Position numbers and translations under genes: made by a program. This document shows, one piece after another, positions 1-5,298 of a DNA stretch of 10,430 nucleotides (within the stretch, counting starts at the first letter, position 1; every line of letters begins with the position of its first letter). Source of the stretch: Sporomusa sp. (GTDB lineage Bacteria > Bacillota_C > Negativicutes > Sporomusales > Sporomusaceae); NCBI GenBank assembly GCA_029256645.1, contig JAQSXM010000200.1, positions 1 to 10,430 on the forward strand, read 5' to 3'. The notes beneath the pieces were generated by a model. It saw nothing but the letters and a program-made list of their open reading frames with translations. It was not told where the DNA came from and made no database searches.

Positions 1-241
1 TATCAAACCACCCGGATTTACCTCGCTTGATTATTATCCGCTATTGCCGTGGTTAGGCATCATCCTCTTCGGCATGGCCATTGGGAAACTGTTGTATCCT
101 GACAAACAATCATTGTGCCCTTCAGCGGCTAACCACCCACCAGTCCGCTGGCTTAGCTGGCTGGGCCGCCGGTCACTCTTCATCTATCTTATGCATCAGC
201 CAGTCATATTGGCAATCCTCTATATAATAAACCCAAAATGA
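1..241 (+). CDS. DUF1624/HGSNAT-like membrane acyltransferase, C-terminal end (partial)
   Basis: The reading frame is open from base 2, so this is the 3' end of a larger gene that begins left of the window; the methionine codon at 44 is internal. About 79 residues are visible. They contain two hydrophobic segments (around LPWLGIILFGMAIGKLLY and SLFIYLMHQPVILAILYII) joined by a short polar stretch. The block WLGRRSLFIYLMHQP is the usual C-terminal signature of the DUF1624 family, polytopic membrane proteins related to heparan-alpha-glucosaminide N-acetyltransferase and YeiB. These are thought to move acyl groups across or at the membrane; the substrate here is unknown. The TGA stop at 239-241 lies inside a possible terminator stem, and the next gene converges from the right. 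Family assignment is fairly firm, function is not. Confidence 0.75.
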   Translation, partial: IKPPGFTSLDYYPLLPWLGIILFGMAIGKLLYPDKQSLCPSAANHPPVRWLSWLGRRSLFIYLMHQPVILAILYIINPK

Positions 242-267
242 CTCAGAAGAACCGTCCCCTTGAGTCA
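239..267. terminator. weak bidirectional terminator hairpin between convergent genes
   Basis: TGACTCA (239-245) and TGAGTCA (261-267) form a perfect 7-bp stem around a 15-base loop, located exactly between the convergent stops of the membrane acyltransferase gene and nfnL. On the minus strand the stem is followed by TTTT; on the plus strand by TTTATGG. The stem is short and the loop long, so this is a plausible but weak terminator. Confidence 0.4.
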
Positions 268-268
268 T

Positions 269-1657
269 TTATGGGGTACCCATGAGCATTTTGTCAATGG
301 CCTGGGCAGCTTTTTTTCCTGCTCCCATTGCCAGTATTACCGTGGCTGCTCCGGTAACGGCGTCGCCGCCGGCGTAGACGCGCTCACGGTTAGTGAGTCC
401 GGTTGCTTCGTCAGCTACAATGCATTGCCATTTATTGATTTCAAGACCTTTGGTGGTTGAAGAAATGAGTGGATTCGGTGAAGTTCCAAGTGACATGATG
501 ACAGTATCTACTTCCATAACAAATCCAGAGTTAGGCACTTCAACAGGTTTTCTCCGGCCTGACGCGTCAGGCTCCCCCAGTTCCATTTTAATGCAGCGTA
601 AGCCAGTTACCCAGCCCTTGTCATCTACTATAATCTCGGTTGGATTGGTCAGGACATCAAAGATAATCCCCTCTTCTTTGGCATGGTGTACTTCTTCGGC
701 CCGGGCCGGCAATTCAGCTTCTGACCGGCGGTAAACAATATGAGTTTCCGCCCCCAGCCGGGCAGCTGTTCTGGCAGCGTCCATGGCTACGTTGCCGCCG
801 CCAACAACCGCTACCTTTTGGCCAACTTTGATCGGAGTCGCATATTCTGTTTTAAAGGCTTTCATCAGGTTATTGCGGGTTAAAAACTCATTGGCCGAGA
901 ATACACCGTTTGCATTCTCCCCAGAAATGCCCATGAACTTAGGCAGGCCGGCACCTGAGCCGATAAATACAGCTTCAAAGCCTTCCTCATTTAGAAGTTC
1001 GTCAATGGTCACTGTTTTACCGATAATGACGTTTGTCTCAATGCTGACACCCATCTTTTTGAGATTATCAATCTCGGTTTTTACCACAGTTTCTTTCGGC
1101 AGACGAAACTCAGGGATCCCATAAACAAGCACACCACCAGGTTCGTGCAGCGCTTCAAATATAGTTACTGCATAACCTCTGCGGGCAAGGTCACCGGCAC
1201 AGGATAACCCGGCCGGGCCACTGCCAATAACGGCTACCTTTTTACCGTTTTTCGCCGCTACTTCGGTGGTATTCACCTGGTTTTCCCGGGCCCAGTCGGC
1301 AACAAACCGTTCCAGTTTGCCAATAGCAACCGCCTCACCTTTAATGCCTAAAATACACTTGCCTTCGCACTGAGTTTCCTGGGGACAAACACGGCCACAT
1401 ACCGCAGGCAAAGCACTGGACCTGGCAAGAACTTGTGCCGCCTCGGTAATTTCACCTTTTTTAACATGGCTGATAAAAGCCGGAATATCTATCGCCACCG
1501 GGCAATCGCCCACACATTTTGCATTTTTACAATTTAGACAACGGGACGCCTCGGCAACAGCTTCTTCCAGTGAATAGCCCAAGCATACCTCGTCAAAATT
1601 AGTGACCCGCGCTTTGGCGCACTGCTCCCGTACTGGTACTCTAGCTGCTTTGCTCAT
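269..1657 (-). CDS. nfnL: NADH-dependent reduced ferredoxin:NADP+ oxidoreductase, large subunit (NfnL/NfnB)
   Basis: This 462-residue flavoprotein is the large subunit of Nfn, a soluble cytoplasmic complex that couples NADH and reduced ferredoxin oxidation to NADP+ reduction by flavin-based electron bifurcation. An N-terminal domain carries two Cys quartets for [4Fe-4S] clusters: C40, C43, C48, C52 and C87, C91, C97, C101. Next come an FAD-binding Rossmann motif, VIGSGPAG (143-150), the stretch GIPEFRLPKE (180-189), and an NADP(H) site, VVGGGNVAMDAAR (284-296). A final FAD motif is AGGDAVTGAATV (429-440). The architecture is shared with glutamate synthase small subunit (GltD), but the translationally coupled partner is NfnS rather than GltB, which decides the call. 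The ATG shares one base with the nfnS stop (TAATG), indicating strict co-translation. The archaeal name sulfide dehydrogenase (Sud) refers to the same family. Confidence 0.88.
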   Translation of the reverse strand: MSKAARVPVREQCAKARVTNFDEVCLGYSLEEAVAEASRCLNCKNAKCVGDCPVAIDIPAFISHVKKGEITEAAQVLARSSALPAVCGRVCPQETQCEGKCILGIKGEAVAIGKLERFVADWARENQVNTTEVAAKNGKKVAVIGSGPAGLSCAGDLARRGYAVTIFEALHEPGGVLVYGIPEFRLPKETVVKTEIDNLKKMGVSIETNVIIGKTVTIDELLNEEGFEAVFIGSGAGLPKFMGISGENANGVFSANEFLTRNNLMKAFKTEYATPIKVGQKVAVVGGGNVAMDAARTAARLGAETHIVYRRSEAELPARAEEVHHAKEEGIIFDVLTNPTEIIVDDKGWVTGLRCIKMELGEPDASGRRKPVEVPNSGFVMEVDTVIMSLGTSPNPLISSTTKGLEINKWQCIVADEATGLTNRERVYAGGDAVTGAATVILAMGAGKKAAQAIDKMLMGTP

Positions 1658-2535
1658 TATTTATTACCCCCACAGCACCCACCGGTATGGCTGGTTTTTT
1701 CTGTCTCAAGCATGCATCGGCCTTCCTCTGTCTTATACATTGTCTGCCGGCGCATAGCTTCATCAAAATCAACTAGGTGACCGTCAAACTCAGGACCATC
1801 GACACAGGCAAACTTAATCTCATCCCCGACTGTGACGCGGCAGGCGCCGCACATGCCGGTGCCATCAACCATGATCGGATTTAAGCTGATGGTTGTTTTT
1901 ATGTTATAGTCTTTTGTCAGTCTGGACACAAACTTCATCATAATCATTGGGCCAATGGCGACAACATGGTCATAGGTAACACCACCATCAATCAGCCCTT
2001 TTAAAACATCGGTCACAAGGCCCTTACGGCTGTAAGAACCATCGTCAGTTGTAACATACACATTTGCCCCCAGGGCTTTCATTTCCGCTTCAAGAATGAC
2101 GAAGTCTTTAGAGCGGGCGCCGATAATTACGTCAACCTGAACATCACGTTGCTGCAGCCACTTTACCTGTGGGTACACCGGAGCTGTTCCCACACCACCG
2201 GCCACAAAAACAAAACGTTGTTTTTTTAAGTCATCAATGTCATCATAGATAAATTCAGAGGCTTCGCCAAGCGGTCCGGCAAAATCAGTGAAATAATCAC
2301 CGGCCTCATAGGCTGCCATTTCAATGGTCGATTGACCTAAAGTCTGAAATACAATTGTAACAGTTCCGCGATCAGCATCATAATCACAAATGGTTAATGG
2401 AATTCTTTCGCCTTTTTCGTTCATTTTGACAATTACAAACTGACCAGGCTTGGCCGACTTAGCCATCCGGGGAGCTTCTACATCCATTAAATAAATCTGA
2501 GCTGCTAATTTTCGTTTTTCGACTATTTTGAACAT
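1657..2535 (-). CDS. nfnS: NADH-dependent reduced ferredoxin:NADP+ oxidoreductase, small subunit (NfnS/NfnA)
   Basis: This 292-residue protein belongs to the ferredoxin-NADP reductase/PyrK-like family and is the NAD(H)-binding subunit of Nfn. RIPLTI (44-49) is the FAD-binding R-x-P-[LY]-[TS] type motif, and VAGGVGTAPVYP (111-122) is the pyridine-nucleotide site. The [2Fe-2S] region reads D224-GTGM-C229-GA-C232 ... C244-VDGPEF. The Asp plus three Cys pattern matches the unusual cluster ligation described for Nfn, and it distinguishes this protein from all-Cys PyrK. A C-terminal extension carries C274 and a paired C287-C288 near the end (GGCCGG). The start at 2535 is preceded by GGAAGG on the coding strand. 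It is the first gene of the nfnS-nfnL pair, with its own promoter just upstream. Confidence 0.88.
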   Translation of the reverse strand: MFKIVEKRKLAAQIYLMDVEAPRMAKSAKPGQFVIVKMNEKGERIPLTICDYDADRGTVTIVFQTLGQSTIEMAAYEAGDYFTDFAGPLGEASEFIYDDIDDLKKQRFVFVAGGVGTAPVYPQVKWLQQRDVQVDVIIGARSKDFVILEAEMKALGANVYVTTDDGSYSRKGLVTDVLKGLIDGGVTYDHVVAIGPMIMMKFVSRLTKDYNIKTTISLNPIMVDGTGMCGACRVTVGDEIKFACVDGPEFDGHLVDFDEAMRRQTMYKTEEGRCMLETEKTSHTGGCCGGNK

Positions 2536-2587
2536 TTTAGCCTTCCTCTCCTACTTCGACATTATGCGACAAAAATTCAGCATGAGA

Positions 2588-2616
2588 ATTATATCACAGA
2601 TTGCGCTGGTTGGGAA
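2588..2616 (-). promoter_or_regulatory. predicted nfnS-nfnL promoter with extended -10
   Basis: On the minus strand TATAAT (2593-2588) is preceded by TGTGA, giving the Gram-positive TRTGn extended -10 element (TGTGATATAAT, 2598-2588). At 17-bp spacing a weak -35, TTCCCA (2616-2611), matches the consensus at four of six positions. The transcription start should fall near base 2581, leaving a leader of about 45 bases before the nfnS ATG. It lies just downstream of the terminator of the preceding gene, so nfnSL can be expressed independently. Confidence 0.65.
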
Positions 2617-2620
2617 CAGG

Positions 2621-2645
2621 AAAAGCCGCGGCACTAGACCACGGC
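2621..2645 (-). terminator. terminator after the 222-residue protein gene
   Basis: Six bases past the TAA stop at 2652-2654, AGCCGTGG and CCGCGGCT form an 8-bp stem with one mismatch around a 7-base loop (2645-2624). On the minus strand it is followed by TTT. The U-tract is short, so termination may be partial, with some read-through into nfnSL possible. Confidence 0.5.
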
Positions 2646-2651
2646 TACGGG

Positions 2652-3320
2652 TTAGACCCGGGTAATTTCGTACCTGGTAGTTATGCTTCCGGCCTTAGTG
2701 ATTGCGGTTTGCTTAAGCATAAAGCCTGGATTAAGGATACTGACAAACGCAGTAAGCCAAGTATTGTAAAGATCTTTCATCATTTTTCCATCAGCCCCAG
2801 CCCTTTTCCAGTTAGGCTCCTGCAGACAAACATCACTCTCCCAGACCATTTTGTCAGCTGAACTTTCCAGCACAGAGTCAGCCTGGTCACAAGGCATTCC
2901 ATTTAGATAGTAATCGTTAATTGCTTTATAAATGCCAGGCGCATTTGAGGTCTCATACTTACCCTGAGCATCGGCGTGGCGGGCGCAGTGAGCACCATGC
3001 TCCAGAAAAGCCTTGGACGCTGTGTCAATAGCGGCATCACCGCAATTGTCAACAAGGGCTTGGACAAAAGCCGCTTCCCGGCTTTCAGCTACATTAATCT
3101 GTCGCTGCAGCCACCCATGGATATTGCTCTGGTCGATATGCTCTGTCAGATCAGTGTCAGGCAGCGGCTCACCGTAGCTTTGCCAGGCTTGAGCACGAGC
3201 TTCTTCGGCAGTACCGCCACAAAGGGTTTCGGCCCCTTGATAAATCAATTGCTCGCGTTGAATAACATAGCGAATCTTGTTGTATAACCAGTAATGAATC
3301 GGCGCTAAAAAAGCACTCAT
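2652..3320 (-). CDS. uncharacterised 222-residue Cys/His-containing protein
   Basis: I do not recognise this protein with confidence. It is a soluble-looking 222-residue protein with no signal peptide and no clear transmembrane helix; the N-terminus (AFLAPIHYWLYNKI) is aromatic and amphipathic. It has five cysteines, C34, C93, C112, C144 and C165, and a compact Cys/His block at 108-115 (H108, H111, C112, H115). Other notable blocks are GIYKAINDYYLNGMPCDQ (129-146) and an acidic/aromatic segment around MVWESDVCLQEPNW (158-171). Such spaced Cys/His residues could bind metal or a cluster, but no standard ferredoxin or zinc pattern is present. The ATG at 3320 has a strong upstream GGAGGAG. Only 18 bases separate it from the stop of the sulfite-reductase-like gene, so the two are almost certainly co-transcribed and probably functionally linked. 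The gene is credible; its function is unknown. Confidence 0.8.
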   Translation of the reverse strand: MSAFLAPIHYWLYNKIRYVIQREQLIYQGAETLCGGTAEEARAQAWQSYGEPLPDTDLTEHIDQSNIHGWLQRQINVAESREAAFVQALVDNCGDAAIDTASKAFLEHGAHCARHADAQGKYETSNAPGIYKAINDYYLNGMPCDQADSVLESSADKMVWESDVCLQEPNWKRAGADGKMMKDLYNTWLTAFVSILNPGFMLKQTAITKAGSITTRYEITRV

Positions 3321-3338
3321 TGTAATCTCCTCCTTAGT

Positions 3339-4250
3339 TTAAGAGTTTACTTTAGCCGGAACGACTTTGTTCAGTGCGGCCAGCAGTTCTGTTAGATTCA
3401 AGCCGTGGATTTCAGCCGCCTGGATAACGGGTTCGCCGGCTGAAGACGGACAACCAAGGCACCCCATGCCAAATGAGCGAAATACCGGGACAGTCTGCGG
3501 GTAAACCCTAATAATATCGCTGATTACACTGCCACCGGTAATGGGATCCCCAAATACCAGATCGCCCTCGGTAAGGCCGCCTGGCAGTGGTACAATCTTT
3601 TCCCCTGCTTCGGATTGAGCTACTTTCGGTTCGCTAGCTGAGCTCTTTTCCCCGTAAAACTCAGCTAAAACATCAGATTTAAATTTTTCAAAACCTATGC
3701 GGTCAATAAATTGCCCAATGCGTTCAATATCGGCATGTTTTTGATAATAGCGCATAATGATATCGACAATCCGCAAGGTATCCTCGTAATCCAACCCTTC
3801 AATCAGCCTGTTGGCTAAGCGAGGGTGAGAGCCGGCACTGCCCCCCACATACACATCCCACCCGGCGTCAGTTCCAATAACACCTACATCTTTGACGACA
3901 GATTCACCACACGAGTTGAGCTCTAACCCCAGTTTGATACTATCTTGTTTGCCGCGTTTGCAAAAAGCATTGCCTGGGCAGATTTTAACACTGCGGACAC
4001 AGTTGGCAAAGCCCAGTGCCGGTGTCATGCCAAGCTCTTGCCAGATATCTTCAATGTCTTCCGCCTTAAGCCCGGTTATCATAATGCGCTGGGCTGAGGT
4101 CAGTTTCATCGTACCACCATATTTTTTAGTAACATCTACATATTTTTGCATAACATCCGGTTTAATAAAACCACCAGGTAGATGCGGGGTTATGGCATAA
4201 GTACGTTTTCCATCCCGAATTTTCTGCAGGTTTGCTCCTTTGGGTAGCAT
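3339..4250 (-). CDS. siroheme sulfite/nitrite reductase-like protein fused to a C-terminal DUF1858 redox domain
   Basis: The 303-residue product has two parts. Residues 1-200 resemble a single-repeat sulfite/nitrite reductase: a ferredoxin-like half domain (about 8-75, with the conserved KLTSAQRIMITGL at 49-61) followed by the cluster domain. C91-x5-C97 (CPGNAFC) gives the first pair of siroheme-Fe4S4 ligands. The expected second pair is C-x3-C, but only NSCG with C114 is present, so one ligand is absent; C84 is an extra Cys. Residues about 225-300 form a DUF1858 domain, related to the hybrid-cluster-protein-associated redox disulfide domain, with C264-x2-C267 (GMGCLGCPSS). A linker near 200-220 is rich in Ser, Ala, Glu and Lys. 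The product probably acts in cytoplasmic redox chemistry on sulfite, nitrite or a related substrate; catalysis is uncertain given the missing ligand. The start is ATG at 4250, because the upstream in-frame TTG at 4265 overlaps the Shine-Dalgarno sequence. Confidence 0.8.
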   Translation of the reverse strand: MLPKGANLQKIRDGKRTYAITPHLPGGFIKPDVMQKYVDVTKKYGGTMKLTSAQRIMITGLKAEDIEDIWQELGMTPALGFANCVRSVKICPGNAFCKRGKQDSIKLGLELNSCGESVVKDVGVIGTDAGWDVYVGGSAGSHPRLANRLIEGLDYEDTLRIVDIIMRYYQKHADIERIGQFIDRIGFEKFKSDVLAEFYGEKSSASEPKVAQSEAGEKIVPLPGGLTEGDLVFGDPITGGSVISDIIRVYPQTVPVFRSFGMGCLGCPSSAGEPVIQAAEIHGLNLTELLAALNKVVPAKVNS

Positions 4251-4255
4251 ACTGC

Positions 4256-4262
4256 ACCTCCT
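4256..4262 (-). promoter_or_regulatory. ribosome binding site that fixes the start of the sulfite-reductase-like gene
   Basis: A full AGGAGGT lies five bases before the ATG at 4250 on the minus strand. A longer in-frame reading from TTG at 4265 would translate the Shine-Dalgarno itself, so the shorter 303-residue product is preferred. Confidence 0.85.
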
Positions 4263-4320
4263 CAATGTTTCTTAATTTATTTTTACCGAAATAACTGGGG
4301 TTATTAATGACCACCAGATT

Positions 4321-4368
4321 CACAACATCATGCTGTGCTTTCTCATCCTGTTAGAAAGTTCAACTTTC
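4321..4368. repeat. two adjacent short palindromes in the gap upstream of the sulfite-reductase-like gene
   Basis: The 148-base gap between the CMD-like gene and the next start contains two inverted repeats. CACAACAT-C-ATGCTGTG (4321-4337) has 8-base arms with one mismatch, and GAAAGTT-C-AACTTTC (4354-4368) has perfect 7-base arms. Neither is followed by a U-tract on the minus strand, so they look more like protein-binding sites or RNA processing/attenuation elements than simple terminators. I find no clear promoter in this gap. Confidence 0.45.
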
Positions 4369-4398
4369 CGTCTGGATAAGGGCAACATCGACTTCCGC

Positions 4399-4794
4399 TT
4401 ACGCCAAAGGCTCGGCGGAAACCGTGTTTTCTTTATAAATAGTATCCATAAACTTAATCAGCGGACTAAGTTTTACAATAGTGTGGGCGCCTTTCATCCA
4501 TACCTGCTGGCGAAACACCTCGATGATCTCTTCGCGGGTAGCACCGTGGTTTAAGGCCTTCAAGAGTTCCAGCTTGGCGCGTACATCGTCATCGCCATAG
4601 ACAGCAGTCGCTAGTGCAATAAGGTAACGGTATTTTAAAGGAATAACACCTTCGCCCCAGATAATATGGTGATACTCACTAATGATCTTTTGCATATCCT
4701 CGCCTAAATCGCCTGCTCCCATACCACAGGGAGGCACAAATCCGAACTGTTTTTTAAACTCGGCAATCATTTTCTGTTTATCAAAATTAGCCAT
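4399..4794 (-). CDS. carboxymuconolactone decarboxylase (CMD)/AhpD-like protein without the redox CxxC
   Basis: This 131-residue all-helical protein fits the CMD family. The core runs from RYLIALATAVYG (56-67) through LKALNHGATREEIIEVFRQQVW (78-99), which matches the family's helix-turn-helix-like core ending in GATREEI. In AhpD-type members a C-x2-C lies in the helix between these segments; here the aligned stretch reads GDDDVRAK with no cysteine. The only Cys is C23. It therefore cannot work as a classical AhpD disulfide reductase and is more likely a non-redox lyase, a binding protein or a divergent member. A His near the C-terminal part of the core (KGAHT, H104) could be functional. The ATG at 4794 follows AGGAG on the coding strand. 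It appears to head the group that includes the sulfite-reductase-like gene, and shares its upstream region with the divergent DUF1450 gene. Confidence 0.82.
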   Translation of the reverse strand: MANFDKQKMIAEFKKQFGFVPPCGMGAGDLGEDMQKIISEYHHIIWGEGVIPLKYRYLIALATAVYGDDDVRAKLELLKALNHGATREEIIEVFRQQVWMKGAHTIVKLSPLIKFMDTIYKENTVSAEPLA

Positions 4795-4835
4795 TGCTGT
4801 TGTCTCCTTCTAGATTTATCTCTTGAGTACATTGT

Positions 4836-4841
4836 ATTATA
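4836..4841 (-). promoter_or_regulatory. -10 box for the CMD-like gene
   Basis: A perfect TATAAT on the minus strand (4841-4836) implies a start near 4829, about 35 bases before the ATG. The -35 position at 17-bp spacing (TGCCAA, 4864-4859) is poor, as expected for an activator-dependent promoter. The Crp/Fnr-type palindrome would be centred near -58, close to the usual class I position. Confidence 0.55.
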
Positions 4842-4867
4842 AAGTTTGCTCCCATTCATTGGCAGAC

Positions 4868-4897
4868 ATCACAGTATGGTGTGATTTTCGTCACACC
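4868..4897. promoter_or_regulatory. Crp/Fnr-family operator with an extra half-site
   Basis: GGTGTGA (4878-4884), six bases, then TCACACC (4891-4897) is a perfect 7-base inverted repeat of the TGTGA-N6-TCACA class bound by Crp/Fnr-family regulators. A third half-site TCACA at 4869-4873 forms a second overlapping inverted repeat (ATCACA-N6-TGTGAT, 4868-4885). The three half-sites begin at 4869, 4880 and 4891, exactly 11 bases apart. The element sits between the divergent CMD-like and DUF1450 genes and could control both. Candidates include HcpR-type nitrosative or redox regulators, but the protein is not in this window. Confidence 0.7.
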
Positions 4898-4980
4898 AAA
4901 ACCAGGGTAAAATATCTTTACATAGTTTGCCGGTATCAGGCCGAAACTAAACTTCGAAAAACTGAAGGAGGCAAAGAAAT

Positions 4981-5199
4981 ATGAACAAACTGCAATTCTG
5001 CGAAAACAATCTGAAGCACGAGGGCATGGAAGAGCTTGTGGAAAAATGCCGGGCTGAGTTTAAAGATGTCGAGATCTCTGTGGAACCTTGTTTAGGCGAG
5101 TGCGGCGACTGTGCGGAAACATATATCGCTAAAGTTAATGACAGCTTAGTCACAGCTGATACAACCCACTATTTATTTGAAGAAATCGAAAACGCTTAA
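4981..5199 (+). CDS. DUF1450 (YuzB-like) small Cys-rich protein
   Basis: The 72-residue product matches DUF1450, a family of small cytoplasmic proteins of unknown function in Firmicutes that includes Bacillus YuzB. It shows C7 in the N-terminal LQFCENN motif, C23, and a characteristic CLGECGDC block with C37, C41 and C44, followed by an AKVND turn and a C-terminal acidic helix (YLFEEIEN). The Cys spacing resembles thioredoxin-like ferredoxins and may hold a cluster or metal, but that is inference. The ATG at 4981 has GGAGG about ten bases upstream. It diverges from the CMD-like gene and shares the Crp/Fnr-type operator region. A strong terminator follows within 20 bases, so it is probably monocistronic. 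Confidence 0.85.
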   Translation: MNKLQFCENNLKHEGMEELVEKCRAEFKDVEISVEPCLGECGDCAETYIAKVNDSLVTADTTHYLFEEIENA

Positions 5200-5214
5200 T
5201 GGATAAACAAACAA

Positions 5215-5245
5215 AAGCCAGCTACCTTTGACAAGTAGCTGGCTT
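5215..5245. terminator. strong bidirectional terminator
   Basis: AAGCCAGCTAC (5215-5225) and GTAGCTGGCTT (5235-5245) form a perfect 11-bp stem with a 9-base loop. On the plus strand CTTTGT follows, ending the DUF1450 transcript. On the minus strand TTTGTTTGTTTAT follows, ending the CoA-transferase transcript, which arrives from the right. It lies between the two convergent genes. Confidence 0.85.
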
Positions 5246-5298
5246 CTTTGTATGATCACACTTTAGTAGATACATTACAGTATGTGACTGGTTTGTTA

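Noticed and set aside
260..1124. Plus-strand open frames of 66-113 codons opposite nfnL.
   Set aside because: They are antisense to a well-supported flavoprotein, have no ribosome site or recognisable family, and are low-complexity readings of the complementary codons.
269..1657. Glutamate synthase small subunit (GltD) for the large flavoprotein.
   Set aside because: The domain order is the same, but the coupled upstream gene is NfnS and no GltB is present, so NfnL is the better call.
2588..2598. TGTGA at the nfnS promoter (and the similar one at 9510-9514) as a Crp/Fnr half-site.
   Set aside because: Both lie directly against the -10 hexamer with no inverted partner; the Gram-positive TRTGn extended -10 explains them better.
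4251..4265. Upstream TTG start for the sulfite-reductase-like gene, adding MRRCS.
   Set aside because: These codons contain the AGGAGGT Shine-Dalgarno sequence for the ATG at 4250, so they are leader, not protein.
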